Positions 1 through 10,155 are shown, counted from the first letter of the stretch. The stretch is 64,000 nucleotides of DNA from Mesostigma viride (GCA_009746045.1 RPFO01000068.1:1-64000); one strand, 5' to 3'. The notes: generated by a model not told the origin, from the letters alone. Program-made: numbers and translations.

Positions 1-111
1 TGTGACGTTGACGGCGCTATCTTACTGGTTTTCGCTTCTTGCGAATCAAAGCAGGACAAATACCATAATCAAACGACATGGAGCTATATAATATCATTGT
101 CACACTATTTT

Positions 112-294
112 TTAGAGTTTGGTAGCGGGTACTTGAAGGTGGGAGAAAGGGCAATGCTCGTCTAGCTTGCATTTGTCATGGACATAACCAGAATCTGCCA
201 TTTCTGGAATGTCAAAGATCAACTTCAACCTGTTAAACGGATTAGCTGTGATGCTAGGGTCTCGAAAGTGTCCATCGTTTGTCACTAGACACAT
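112..294 (-). CDS. Hypothetical PLV protein, 60 aa
   Basis: A 60-residue reading frame lies downstream of the capsid gene on the same strand. I do not recognise it. Its ATG is directly preceded by TATATA, the same AT-rich TATA-like arrangement seen in front of other genes of this element, which is the main reason for keeping it. It has two cysteines and several histidines near the C-terminal half (DKCKLDEHCPFSH), a possible small metal-binding patch. It could also be a chance frame; there is no second line of evidence. Confidence 0.4.
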   Translation of the reverse strand: MCLVTNDGHFRDPSITANPFNRLKLIFDIPEMADSGYVHDKCKLDEHCPFSHLQVPATKL

Positions 295-364
295 TATATA
301 TTTTTAGATGGTACACGGTGTCCTGCCTGCCTGCAAGCGATTCCATCTTTGATTCGCCATTCCG

Positions 365-1599
365 TTATTCCGTGAAGATGTAGGAAATGCAGTCCGTTGC
401 TCCCTTCTCGACTCGCAGCGTGACCACCGATGCCGTGCCACGAAGGTCAAGGCCGCTCATGTACTCTGGACCGGCACACGGCATATTAAGGTGACACGCC
501 ATCGTGAAGTTGTTGTTTAGCCACGTGGTAGGAGTCATGCCCTCCGGACACAGGACAAACATTCCCTTGGTCACCGAACGCGGACAACAGATTGATCCAC
601 GCCTCGTTGCGTTCGTACGGTATCCAGGCGCTAGGTTGGATCCGTTGATGTCGTATTGGTAGGAAGTCATACCATCCGCGATGTGATTGAACATCGTATT
701 GCCAGATGCGTTGGTCACGTCCGCGCCGGCAGCAACCTGAATCGCCAGGAGTTTGCTGGCGGACGCGGAAGACAGCGACGCCTTGATGGCATAGGGAGTG
801 CGAGTCCCGAGCGACTGTTTGGTGACTGCCACGTCCGCCACTTGAAGGAGAGAGTTCCACCCTCGGCAAGCCTGGACGAGAAAATCTGGCCCACGATATC
901 TTCTTGGAACCTGTACGTGTCGATGCTAAAGTGGATGTTGCTCAGTTCGAAACCAACCCTTCCTGCGTCAACGGCCACGATGCCACCAGCAGCAGCTGCT
1001 TGCGCCACGCTAGGAAGCATCACCCCTCCGTCCATGAGTGTGATTCGGATCTCGATGGGGGGGAAGAGACTCAGATCCACGATCCGAGGCTCGCCACTCA
1101 GGAATCCCAAAAAGTGGTCAATGACGCCGTCCACTGCGGTGTTTGCCTTCACGTTGTTTGTGAGAGCGCCAGCCGCATCAGCAATGACGATGTTGTTATT
1201 CTTCGACCAACCAGCGGGAGCCTGCGCGAGATTGTACTCGACACCGCCGTGCACCGAGAGCAGCGTATGGAACAGCTGGGAGTAGTCGTTGATGCTGTCG
1301 ACGGTCTGACCTCCTGCCAGTACCTCGAGGCGCCTGATGATGGAGGACGTGTACGCGGGGAACTTTGCGAACCCCGCCGTGGTCGTGGGGGTCCCCGTGA
1401 AAAACATTGCGAAGGAGTGCAAGTCCACGAACCCGGACGTGGGGAGGCGGACCGCGACCACAGACCCTTGTTTGATGCCGTCGCTTGCTGAGAGGGTGCT
1501 GAGATGGACTCGTTGAGTCGTGTGCTGACCCAGCGCCTTCACGAGGTATTGCATGGACTTGGGGATAGCGCGCGAGTACCAGGAATTGTCCGAAGCCAT
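365..1599 (-). pseudogene. PLV major capsid protein, frameshifted
   Basis: Two overlapping frames make one gene of about 410 codons. The N-terminal frame begins at a methionine (MASDNSW) near 1599, with an in-frame ATG 15 bases further upstream just after a GTATAC motif. It runs to about 845, where a one-base indel passes the reading to the second frame, ending at 365. The IIRRLEVLAGGQ stretch, followed by a Tyr-rich segment and long alternating hydrophobic strands, is typical of PLV double jelly-roll capsid proteins; the length fits too. In a virion it would form the pseudo-hexameric capsomers. It is the first gene of the minus-strand structural block and sits next to the penton-like gene, as in other PLVs. 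The frame break would truncate the product to about 300 residues and remove much of the second jelly roll. Confidence 0.8.
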
Positions 1600-1629
1600 A
1601 GATTGTGTATACATTCGAATGAGATATTT

Positions 1630-1986
1630 TTACTGAAGAAGCTGGCCGAGTATGGGATTTTTTACCTTCGCTCCATCAACCCGTCTTTCGAGGTTGGACA
1701 AGGCGCTCAGACCAGTGTTTGCGACCGAGTACGCTTTCCCGAGCAGCGTACTCTTCGCGATCATGTTGGATGGGATGTGTCCGAGCGCGGAATCGACAAT
1801 GCCCGCCGCCTGTTTGGCAGCCCGCGCCCCGTCGCCAATTTTTGAGATGACTTCGCCAGCGACGTGCCCGGCTTTCTTGACAGCTGACACGATGGCCGCC
1901 CCGTCGCCGACCCTCTTGATAGCGTTGCCGGCAAACTCTCCCACGCGTCTAGCCACGTTTCCGATTGCTCCAAAATTAACTTTCAT
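1630..1986 (-). CDS. Small PLV virion-associated protein, 118 aa
   Basis: The frame is intact and starts at MKVNFGAIGNV. A longer frame extends 21 codons upstream into the penton-like gene, but the shorter start leaves only an 11-base overlap and is preferred. The protein is rich in Gly, Ala, Lys and Val, with amphipathic helical repeats (VARRVGEF, VKKAGHVAGEVI, AAKQAAGIV). A small basic amphipathic protein between capsid and penton genes recalls the membrane-active or capsid-cement proteins of adenovirus-like lineages. That functional comparison is inference from composition and position only. Confidence 0.6.
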   Translation of the reverse strand: MKVNFGAIGNVARRVGEFAGNAIKRVGDGAAIVSAVKKAGHVAGEVISKIGDGARAAKQAAGIVDSALGHIPSNMIAKSTLLGKAYSVANTGLSALSNLERRVDGAKVKNPILGQLLQ

Positions 1987-3076
1987 CGTCCTCGATAGTA
2001 CTAGATGGCTGAGAAATAAATCTGGTTTGTGGCTGGACGGTCCTGTCAAGGGCCATATACTTCAAAACGCTCCCGATCTTCCTCGCCTCTATTCCCATCG
2101 CCTTCTGAGGGCTTATGCGGAAGGAGAGCTGAAGAGCCCAATCCGAGTAGACAGTTATAGGAGCGTCGTCCTCGTCGAGCAGTCGGATCGTGATGTTGCT
2201 GGGAGAGTCCTTGAGATGCTGCCACAAAGGGGTCGCTGCCTGCCAAACAATGGGTTCTAAGAACTGCGACATGTTGGGACAGACGGCCAAAAGGCCTCCA
2301 TATCCCGTGCCTGTCGACGATGATATCACGTTTCCTCGAACGATGTCGCTGTATACATACACCATTCTCAGTCTCCCATTCGTTGCTGGCCGGTTGCTAG
2401 CGAGGACACCTGTGAAAGGATATGATCCTTCCATGAGCCCCAACACCCGGCCCGTGGGCTCATCCACCGCGACAGAGAACTCGGTGGCATTTGTCACGGT
2501 AAAAAGACTAGTCGCCCTGTTGTACGTGACCGAGAACCCAGGATCTACCGCCTTCAAAGCTTCCTCTATGTTTTTTCGGTTTTCGATAGTCGTGTACGAG
2601 CCGAGCGGCAAGGTCACCTTCGTAGGGGACTCGCTGCCAGACAAACGGACAGTGAAGTATCGGTTTCCTTCGCTGATGTGAGTCTGTTCAAACGGGATGG
2701 TCATGAGGGTAAGCCCGACGTCGTGATAATCGTCAAGGAGCCCGCCGGGATGTCCCATACCGGATCCACTAGCGTCCCGCGAGTTCGGTTCTCCGTGCGA
2801 AGAGTGAGTGTCAGCGTTTCCTGGATGAACTCCTTCATCGGCCACTTCTTCTGACAATAGCTCAGAAGTAATTTCGTTTGTCCCAAAAACCTTGACGACG
2901 CCTTCCTCAATTTTCGCCGATGCCCTTTTCATGGCGCGCCTTGTCTTCCCTGTGAGTGGCTTCTTCTTACAGTAGAGCATGGCTGCCTCAATGAACTCTC
3001 GTGGGACATTTGGATGGAGGGTCATCCATTGAGAGATCTCGAGCATCTCGGCGTCAGTGAACAGCGGGCTGCTCAT
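1976..3076 (-). CDS. PLV minor capsid (penton-like) protein, 366 aa, intact
   Basis: An uninterrupted 366-codon frame starts at MSSPLFTDAEM, immediately after GTAAAC. The N-terminal third is basic and then acidic/Ser-rich (about residues 35-110). From about residue 125 the protein turns beta-rich. It carries the pattern KVTLPLGSYTT-IENRKNIEEALK followed by FSVTYNRATSLFTVTN, like the 'make a basis, then sample it' segment of PLV and virophage penton proteins. The C-terminal half is a predicted single jelly roll (VYVYSDIV, ITIRLLDEDD, LQLSFRI). Penton proteins close the five-fold vertices of the capsid. It overlaps the small virion gene by 11 bases and is followed upstream, 2 bases away, by the zinc-finger gene, which suggests coordinated late expression. 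It is one of the few undamaged genes here. The penton call is by similarity of pattern and position. Confidence 0.7.
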   Translation of the reverse strand: MSSPLFTDAEMLEISQWMTLHPNVPREFIEAAMLYCKKKPLTGKTRRAMKRASAKIEEGVVKVFGTNEITSELLSEEVADEGVHPGNADTHSSHGEPNSRDASGSGMGHPGGLLDDYHDVGLTLMTIPFEQTHISEGNRYFTVRLSGSESPTKVTLPLGSYTTIENRKNIEEALKAVDPGFSVTYNRATSLFTVTNATEFSVAVDEPTGRVLGLMEGSYPFTGVLASNRPATNGRLRMVYVYSDIVRGNVISSSTGTGYGGLLAVCPNMSQFLEPIVWQAATPLWQHLKDSPSNITIRLLDEDDAPITVYSDWALQLSFRISPQKAMGIEARKIGSVLKYMALDRTVQPQTRFISQPSSTIEDDES

Positions 3077-3078
3077 GT

Positions 3079-3582
3079 TTACTCTTCTGTGAGATTTTTT
3101 TCAGCGCCTTCTTTTGGAATTCCCACGACCGTGTTGTGGACCCTCCTGAGATGCAGCAGGAGGTTTTTTTCGTTTGCGAACGTGCTCTTACACCCGGGTT
3201 GTGGGCATTTCCACCTCGCGCCTCCCACCTGGACTCGTTTCCCGACAGGTACACCCGCAGGCTCCGGGGGTGCCGCCACTGCTTCATCGACGACAACCGG
3301 TTCGGGAGCCGGCGCGACAGGGGCCGGTTGGGCATACGCGGACAATGGGGGGTACGCGACCGGTCTAGAGTTCGCCATCACTGACGCCATGAGAAGGGCA
3401 TCCTTGAACCCTCGCGCCTCTGCGACCTTCCCTTTGTTCACCGCTCTTCGGACCGGCGCGCTGTGGATGACAATGGTGTTGGTCGATGAAGCGGTCACCT
3501 GCGACTGGGGTGCGACCTTACGCTTCGGTTTTCCCCTTTTACTTGAAGGACGGCGCCGTGCTGATTTCTGACGCCTTGCCAT
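3079..3582 (-). CDS. PLV C2H2 zinc-finger protein, 167 aa
   Basis: The frame is intact. The first 35 residues are very basic (RRQKSARRRPSSKRGKPKRK), a likely nucleic-acid binding or nuclear-targeting tail. The middle is Pro/Ala/Val-rich and looks disordered. Near the C-terminus there is one classical zinc finger, CPQPGC followed by twelve residues and H-x4-H. It could be a DNA-binding virion core protein or a late regulator. It sits between the penton-like gene and the fibre-like gene, two bases from the former. The start codon is preceded by GATTATATGC, a weak form of the TATA-like motif of this element. Confidence 0.65.
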   Translation of the reverse strand: MARRQKSARRRPSSKRGKPKRKVAPQSQVTASSTNTIVIHSAPVRRAVNKGKVAEARGFKDALLMASVMANSRPVAYPPLSAYAQPAPVAPAPEPVVVDEAVAAPPEPAGVPVGKRVQVGGARWKCPQPGCKSTFANEKNLLLHLRRVHNTVVGIPKEGAEKNLTEE

Positions 3583-3604
3583 TTCTGCATATAATCATAG
3601 ATTT

Positions 3605-6600
3605 TTATAACGTCCAAGTGAGGGTCTTGTTAGTCGACACGGCCATTTTTCCAGCGCGCGACTTGCAAAACGCGTAGAACGCTATGTTTGTTGACGTGTC
3701 AGTGGTGATGCGAGGAATCCGCAATGCGATTTCAAACACCCCGTCATCCTCCTCGTATCCTGAAACAACATTCCAGTTGCTGCCAATTATAACGTTTACC
3801 GGCCAGACGGACAGGCCGCTAGCCGTTAAGCGATATGGGTTTGATATGTCGAGAATCGTTGGTGGGTTGTTATCAAATGTTAACCTGACAAGGATATTGG
3901 TCAACGCGGTCGGAAGAGTTAGTTCCGATTGTGTGGCCGGGTCGTGGAAAGACATCACGGCCACAGGGGCGCCGTGCCAAAATTGCGGAAGCGGGTAGTC
4001 GTATATGGGCTGCCTCAGACCGACCAAAGAATCTGCTTCCAAATCGTGTGCGATATACGCCTAGTTTCTCGGACATCTTCATACAGGGCCACGTCCATCC
4101 CGTGATTGCCGCCAATTGACGACAGGCTTGAACCATAATAGTAGCTTAGGCTAGAAGCAAATAAAAGCGGGCTCGGGCCAGATACTGTTGGATCTAATAC
4201 CTGGAACGTCACGGTCGCCAAATGGATCATACCAGTAACTGGAGGATCAACCAGTGAAATATGATCACAGGTTATGTCAACGTACGACGAGGATTTTGAT
4301 ATTGTCGTTGTAGAAAAACCGCCAGTCCACGCTTCTCCAACGACTACGCTGATAAGCAACGGATCATTGCTCAACTTGGTGTTTGAAAATCCAAGTCTTA
4401 CATAAAACTTCCTTACCGACTGACGAGCTGGTAGAATCCCATATATTTTGGCAGTATATTGGTTCATTTGCACGCCGTATTGAACATCGGGACACTTAAC
4501 AACCGTGCGGATGACACTCTCATTCGTGAGTGTTAGCTCCTTAAACCAAGTATCCGCCACACCCGGTACGGGTTTTGTGACGCTATATTTGCCAAAAATG
4601 CTACAATTCCTCGACGAGGTGGACCTGTGACGCAGCTCCAACACGTCTCCGACGGCTGTGTACGATCCGGAGGTTGTTGGTTTTTAGAGAGTCGAACTCT
4701 ATGTCTTGTAGGTCATCTTTGATTGGCCAGACATACGCGCCGTGGTACTCTCCGCTCAAGTGGAAACTGGTCGGAGGGGCATCGGAATGTACGGGTCAAG
4801 AATGTCTGTAGGAGTGGTTGTAAATATACCGGACGAGTTTGAGATTTTAGTCATGTCACTAAGTTCTTGAGGAGTTGTTTTGGATATATAACGCTCCACC
4901 TTCCCATCCGATTTTCTTCGAAATGCCACCCAGTAGCTGTTTTGTTGTCTCCATGATGAGTTTAACGTGTATCGAACCTTCGACTTCAGATTGTCAAACA
5001 GGTCGAGTGCATAGTCACTATGGTGCAGATTGATACCCAGCATACCCCAATGCGTCGTAGCCGCATTTCTCCAATTCTGATGGGCATCTGTCGTGGCCGG
5101 GTGATATTTATTCGTCAAAGACATAGTATTTTCTGCAAACGAGACGAAAGCATCGTTGCTGCCCAAATATAGCCGAAAACACAATAGAAATGGGCCGTCG
5201 ATGAGCTGCTCTGAAAAAACAACACATTTGCTTGGTGCCGGAGTGGCTGTTTTTACAAAAAAGAATTTTTCGGGAGACCCTTCAAAGTAGTATTTCGAAG
5301 CTTCTGCTTGCAGCGTGGTCACGGAGTGGCGCGAGAATGATTCTAGAGAATGGAGCGTCGTAGCGGGGCCGTCTATCTCCACGGTCTCTCCTGACAGGTT
5401 TGGCGAGTCCTTTACGGTTACGATCCTGTATCTGAGTTCTACATCATCGCCTTCGGATGGATTTTGAAACGTCGTTGTCTTCAACGTCCCATCCAAGGCC
5501 CCTTGAGATACTCCGTTCGCCAACAGATGAAAACCGGTGAGAGGAGGCAACGACTTTCCCCACCCCACATCATGGTCGCGTAGACGCCGTTGATCGCGAT
5601 TTTTACAGGATTTAGATATGAAATGTAGGAACTTGGTGTCCGGATGCCGGAGTGCAGTTGGCTCATTTTTGAAACGCATACCATCACCCCTCCTTTGTGG
5701 GTGGTGTAGGAGGTGAGGGTCGAGTCGTTGTAGACGTCTATCTCGTAGTTCATATACTTGTTACTATCTGCCGCGACTGGCGCGGTGATTACGGCGTCTT
5801 CCCCGCGCAGTCCCCCGTTTTGCGAGAGGGAGACTCCGCCGATGGTCGGAGTGGTCGGCGTGAGCTGGGTGGAATTCATGTACCACCTGATGGGGAGTTT
5901 GCGTTGGTATGCGAAGGGGGTCGTCATCTTTATGCCCTGTTTGAGGGTCGTTCCCTCTACGACCTCCCAATTAGCGGTGGTTGGATTGGTGCTCCAGTAG
6001 AGTGCGTTCACAGGGTCAATCGGACCCATTCGCCAGTCCGTCAGTGGCGAGTATGTACGCGTGATGGTGAAGGATCTCCCAGTTAGTGGAAGGCGGCGGT
6101 TGTCGTCGCGAATCGTGGCGAAAGACAACAACTCCACGCGGAGAGGGAGGCCGTTAAATCGAGATCCGCCGAGACCATAGAAAGAGTCGGAAAAGTATGG
6201 ATATCCTACCTCTCCGTCCACAACGCTCTCCCCCGTGCGCGCCTGGGTCGTGTGGTAGTCGCGATAGGTAAACTTACAGATTCCACTCGCGTCGCCATTC
6301 GTAACGTTGTAGGGCAGCTGGACTCGCACATCCTGGTCATTGATGACGTTGAACGCGTTTTGGTGCGACACGGTCGTCCCGTCTTCGAGATGGAGGACGA
6401 AATCCCCGTTCAAGTTAGCTATCGACGTTTTGCCTACCCCGTGTTGGTCAAAAAGGTAGTCCAATTGCGCGCGGGTCAGGACTCTGCCACCAGGGTCTAG
6501 CAACGTATCAGGGCTAAAGTCGAAGACGTGGTACTGGGTTGCTCCCACTTTCGCCGTAAGGTAAGGTTCATTTAGAGTGAGATCGTCGACTAAAGTAGTC

Positions 6601-6908
6601 CCTGATTTAAAATAGGAATACCCATTCACGACGAGACTGTAAGCAAGTTCCGATGGGTCGCTTGCGGTCTCGTCGTCGTAATTGTCTCCGAGTCGCACAT
6701 TTGTCGGCTGGCTCGGGTAGAAAATTTTGAATCCGTCGACAACGAGTGACTCATCGAATGGATGTGAAGTGCCAAGAAGTAACGTAACGCTAGCTTGAAG
6801 CCCATCTATGTCTGTTTCGATGTTAGAAACACGCTCCTCCATTTCAGGGTCGAGCGTTAACCCGGTGGCGAGATTGGTCGGTCTGCTCAATGTTGTTAGA
6901 ACGACCAT
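3605..6908 (-). pseudogene. Very large fibre- or tail-like PLV protein, broken by four frameshifts
   Basis: One gene of about 1,100 codons starts at MVVLTTLSRP (6908) and can be followed through single-base frame changes near 5555, 4765, 4675 and 4040 to a stop at 3605. No substitution-type stop interrupts the best path. The N-terminus has a short heptad segment (residues about 22-45, EERVSNIETDIDGLQ) that could trimerise. The rest is beta-rich, with Tyr/Thr/Asn-rich strands and no enzyme motif. Short N-terminal coiled coil plus long beta-rich body is the general build of viral fibres and host-recognition proteins, and its place at the head of the structural block fits. That role is inference; I do not recognise a family. 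It is the longest structural gene of the element and its most damaged. Confidence 0.5.
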
Positions 6909-6932
6909 TTATTATCTACCTAGAATATAAAC
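6909..6932. promoter_or_regulatory. 24-bp divergent promoter gap
   Basis: Only 24 bases separate the start codons of the minus-strand fibre-like gene and the plus-strand coiled-coil gene. The gap is almost entirely A/T. It contains AATATAAAC next to the plus-strand ATG and, on the other strand, AGATAATAA next to the minus-strand ATG. The two transcription blocks of the virus therefore diverge from this point. Confidence 0.5.
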
Positions 6933-7459
6933 ATGGCCTCTGAGGCTTCAGAGACCCCAACGAGCTACCAAGACGAAACCTTCGCCGAGACGCGGGAAGA
7001 GCAGGTTGACCTGGTCAAGACAATTCGAAAGGGACAACCGCTGAATGATGAACAGAAAAAAGCCCTTCGCGACAAAATGAGGGTTTACCAGCAACGCGCA
7101 AAAGCCGAGAGGGAGAAGAGACGAAACGAGGAAAAGGAGGCAGAGATAACGAAACGAAAGGTCCTTGCAAAGGAATTGGAGATTCAGCGGCAAAGGCTAG
7201 TCGAACTCGAGCTGCAAGAAGCCCGCAACAAATCGCGGATTGAACGCCTTCTCGCTGAAGATTCGTCGCCTCAACCCCCGCCGACACGCCAAAACCAAGA
7301 CGGGGTCGAAAGCCCAAGGAGACAGAGCCGGACTCTCCGCCACCCCCGATCAAGACCCGACAGCTCCCACCTCCACCACCGCCACCTGTCGCGATGACGC
7401 CATACGAGATGCGCATGGCCGCCATCCGCGCGTCTCTCCTTGCTAGTCTGGACGATTAA
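6933..7459 (+). pseudogene. PLV coiled-coil protein, one frameshift
   Basis: The first frame gives about 120 residues dominated by a charged coiled coil (about residues 20-110: long runs of Lys, Glu, Arg, Gln with heptad leucines). A one-base shift near 7295-7310 moves to the frame that ends at 7459. That frame supplies a Pro-rich linker and the tail MTPYEMRMAAIRASLLASLDD. Without the break the protein would be about 175 residues. I do not recognise a family. It lies 12 bases upstream of the ATPase start, so the two may be co-expressed. The original frame otherwise runs into unrelated sequence with a stop at 7397. Confidence 0.55.
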
Positions 7460-7471
7460 AATGTCTTCAGA

Positions 7472-8354
7472 ATGATAATGGCTATCATCGAAGAGCGACG
7501 AATTCATTCACTTGAGAACAAAGACATCAAGCAACGATACGCCCCACAGCGTCCTGCTCCACCGAATATGCCGAGTCTTCATTTCATCGCAAACTTCTGC
7601 GGAGCTCGACGGTCTGGGAAAACTACATCGGCAGTCAACATGGCGAAGGCTTACTTTGCTAACAACTCATTCGACAAGCTGTACCTCATTTCAGGGAGTG
7701 CCCACACGGAGCCAAAATACAAGAGCTCCCGGAACCAGCTATGACGATGGAAGTCTACTCTAACCTGGCATTCGATGGGATGATAGATCATATAAAGTCT
7801 GACCTCCACGAATACGAGAGGTACAAGGACGATCTCAAGGTGTGGGAAACGTTCAAACGCGAATACGTGGATGGGAAAAAAACGCAGAACTCATGGACCT
7901 CTCCATGTACCTACGCCTTGATGCAATGAACTGGGATAAACCTGCGACAAGGTTCGAGCACGGTCCTCCTTCGTCGCTCATTCTGATAGACGACATGCAA
8001 GGCAGTGCCCTCTATCAGAGCTCTAGCAAAAACGCTGTTGCGGCTTTCGCGTTCAAACACAGACACTTCCTCACGAGCATGATTTTCCTGACACAGGCGT
8101 ACACAAGCGGTGGCGTACCACGAGCAGTGCGAGCGAATATATCGTTTCTTGCGCTGTTCAGAACGAAGGACCATCGAGCCGCGCGACAGATCGCGGAAGA
8201 GAGCGCGGGGGCTGTGGCGCCGGACGAGTTTCTCGCGCTATGGGACCACGCCGTCAAGGACGATCCTCACGACTTCTTCGCTGTCGACTTCGACCAGCGC
8301 GACCCGAAAAAAATGTTTCGTCGAAACTTCAATACATTTCTCTCGATAAAATAA
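7472..8354 (+). pseudogene. PLV genome-packaging ATPase (FtsK/HerA type), two frameshifts
   Basis: Three frames joined at about 7718 and 7880 make one ATPase of about 293 residues. The first contains the P-loop GARRSGKTT (near residue 45). The last contains the Walker B LILIDDM, then FLTQAYTSGG and PRAVRANISF, the sensor and arginine-finger region of the viral A32-like packaging ATPases. These motors drive viral DNA into the preformed capsid. The second break falls in an eight-base homopolymer-like run (GGGAAAAAAAC). Start is ATG 7472 or the in-frame ATG at 7478. Motifs and their spacing make the call firm despite the breaks, which leave no single frame with both Walker A and Walker B. Confidence 0.8.
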
Positions 8355-8376
8355 TTTTCTCTGAACATGATATACT

Positions 8377-8871
8377 ATGGATATTCCGTCCATCAAACGA
8401 TACGCAGGCGCCGAGAAGGAGTACGTGTTGGACACCCAAGCACTCCTCCGATATTGTTCGGGTTCTCGACTGGGGCAGAAAACTCTAGAACGTGTCGTCA
8501 GGATCCTTCAAGAAGCAGGCCACCACGACACGATTCCGTCCACCTGTCACGACATGAGCCCCGAAATCCGATTGGCCATCCTCGCCTTGGTGGGCGATCG
8601 CAGGCGTCCACGTGGGCGCTCACCCTCCAAAACGGAAAAACGACACGAACCGAAACGGCCTCGAGGGCGCCCAAGGATCCACCCCGTAGGGTATAAAAAG
8701 CCTCGAGCCAAAAAATTGTCTCATGTTCAGTCATCAGATGACGGTGACCGTAGAGGAGCGTCGCGAGCAATGGCGACGGGCCCAGGCGAAGAGGCGAGCA
8801 ATCGCCCGCGACCAGACGAACTGCATCTCGGCGAAAAGCAAGGTCAAGAAGGGCGTCTGGAATCCCAGTGA
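8377..8871 (+). CDS. PLV AT-hook-like basic protein, 164 aa
   Basis: An intact frame starts at an ATG preceded by GATATACT. The N-terminal 70 residues look globular and helical. Residues about 75-115 are strongly basic and contain KRPRGRPRI, a good match to the AT-hook core (GRP flanked by basic residues) that binds the minor groove of AT-rich DNA. The last 50 codons overlap the start of the recombinase gene in another frame. Either the genes overlap, or an indel near the CCAAAAAATTG run (about 8708-8718) has split what was one DNA-binding recombinase. I cannot decide from one copy. Confidence 0.5.
   Translation: MDIPSIKRYAGAEKEYVLDTQALLRYCSGSRLGQKTLERVVRILQEAGHHDTIPSTCHDMSPEIRLAILALVGDRRRPRGRSPSKTEKRHEPKRPRGRPRIHPVGYKKPRAKKLSHVQSSDDGDRRGASRAMATGPGEEASNRPRPDELHLGEKQGQEGRLESQ
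8691..8700 (+). promoter_or_regulatory. TATA box before the recombinase gene
   Basis: GTATAAAAAG lies 23 bases upstream of the recombinase ATG, inside the coding region of the preceding gene. It is the only canonical TATA box in the element that is set back from the start codon; the other genes have a TATA-like motif touching the ATG. It supports treating the recombinase as a separately transcribed gene. Confidence 0.45.
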
Positions 8872-9985
8872 TCGATGGATCGCAAATAACCCCGAGTGCG
8901 CGGAAAAAATCGGCTTGCAGGCGACCTCTCCACCCTCGCCGGAGCCACCGCACCACGAGGAATCGCCTGCGCGAGCTGGAGGAGGGCGGTACTGGACCTT
9001 CGACGAGGCCGTCGCCGCAGCGGAAGCGCGACCAGAGCAGCACGAGCGTGGCAGGCCATCGAAGGAGCGCGGGGCGACTCGCAAGACCGCTTTGGGATAC
9101 ATTGGCAGGATGCGGGTCCTGCTCGACAAACTGGGGTGCTCGCAGTACGAGTCCGTTGATTGCCTTGCCGACACAGCTCGTGTTCTTCGCGTGGTGCACG
9201 AGACATCAGAACCCAAGCGCAAGACCCAGCACTCGAAGGACGACGCCTGGAGGGAGAATGAGAAGCAGCTCCTCGGGGTCATCAACGGCGTGAACCGAAT
9301 GATGCCGCCCGAGAAGAGGCTCCCAAGTCACGTTACGGACGCGTACACTGCTCGCGTCAGGGAGCTGAAGGTTGGTGACCTGGACAGACGGTTTGACCGT
9401 GCCGAGAACAAGCCGCTGAGGTACACGTACGAACAGCTCCAGAAGATCGCCAAAGCAGAGTACGAAGCCGATCCCACGTCCGACGCCGCGCTCATGGGCT
9501 TGATCTATCTCTCGGGTGAAGATCTACCACCGACGCGTTACAATCACGACCAGATGCGCATCGTCGACTCGGTCGCTGAGCTAGGACCGCACGAGAACGG
9601 CTACATCCCGAGCGAGAGGAGATTCTACATCCAGAATTTCAAAACGCAGCACAGCATGCCAGTTTATGACGTCGTCATCCCGAAGAAGTACGGAAAGCTC
9701 ATCAAAGCGTTAGATGCCCGTGCTAAGGCTGGACAGAAATTCCTTTTCGAATCAGAGCCTGGCATTCCGATCAAACACGAGCTCTACAGCGCCCGTTACA
9801 ACCGGATTTACGGAGGCATCGACGCCACGCGACAAGCATACATCACTCGTTTCCTGAAGGGCGCTTCATTTAAGAAACGTAAATGGGCTGGCGACATGAT
9901 GGGCCATGACGTACTGACAGGAGCCGTTTACGAGAGGCAGGGTGGCGAGACTGGCGGACGTCGGCTGAGGCCGAGGAAAAAGTAG
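8723..9985 (+). CDS. PLV tyrosine recombinase/integrase, 420 aa, intact
   Basis: The uninterrupted frame has a basic N-terminal region (residues 1-120), an alpha-helical core-binding segment and a C-terminal catalytic domain. Catalytic positions that can be seen are Arg in LPPTRYN (about 270), the beta-hairpin Lys in FKTQHSMP (about 306), Arg in DATRQAY (about 368), His in MGHDV (about 394) and the nucleophile Tyr in GAVYER (about 402). The set and spacing fit the tyrosine recombinase superfamily, which many algal PLVs use instead of a retrovirus-type integrase. It would integrate the viral genome by site-specific strand exchange. It is intact although neighbours are broken. Two related palindromes just after its stop codon may be recombination sites. 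Confidence 0.78.
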   Translation: MFSHQMTVTVEERREQWRRAQAKRRAIARDQTNCISAKSKVKKGVWNPSDRWIANNPECAEKIGLQATSPPSPEPPHHEESPARAGGGRYWTFDEAVAAAEARPEQHERGRPSKERGATRKTALGYIGRMRVLLDKLGCSQYESVDCLADTARVLRVVHETSEPKRKTQHSKDDAWRENEKQLLGVINGVNRMMPPEKRLPSHVTDAYTARVRELKVGDLDRRFDRAENKPLRYTYEQLQKIAKAEYEADPTSDAALMGLIYLSGEDLPPTRYNHDQMRIVDSVAELGPHENGYIPSERRFYIQNFKTQHSMPVYDVVIPKKYGKLIKALDARAKAGQKFLFESEPGIPIKHELYSARYNRIYGGIDATRQAYITRFLKGASFKKRKWAGDMMGHDVLTGAVYERQGGETGGRRLRPRKK

Positions 9986-9989
9986 ATAG

Positions 9990-10075
9990 TTTCCCGTGGG
10001 AAATTTTCATGAATGTCGAAAAGGGTATTCTAAACTGCATGCATTATACAGGGAATATAAAAGTTCCATGGGAAC
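9990..10075. repeat. Pair of related short palindromes after the recombinase gene
   Basis: TTTCCCGTGGGAAA (9990-10003) and GTTCCATGGGAAC (10063-10075) are perfect or near-perfect palindromes of similar sequence. Each is followed by an A/T run and then TGTCGA or GGGTCGA. They fill most of the 170-base gap between recombinase and primase-helicase. They might be binding sites for the recombinase, an attachment core, or RNA hairpins ending transcription. Confidence 0.4.
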
Positions 10076-10155
10076 ATTTTTCTCGAGGGTCGAGGTTCGA
10101 GGGTTTGGCATTTTATAATCTGAATTTTTTTTTTCTAAACAAGTAATATACTATC

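Noticed and set aside
1652-2681. Plus-strand frames opposite the viral structural genes
   Set aside because: Shadow frames of clearly coding minus-strand virion genes.
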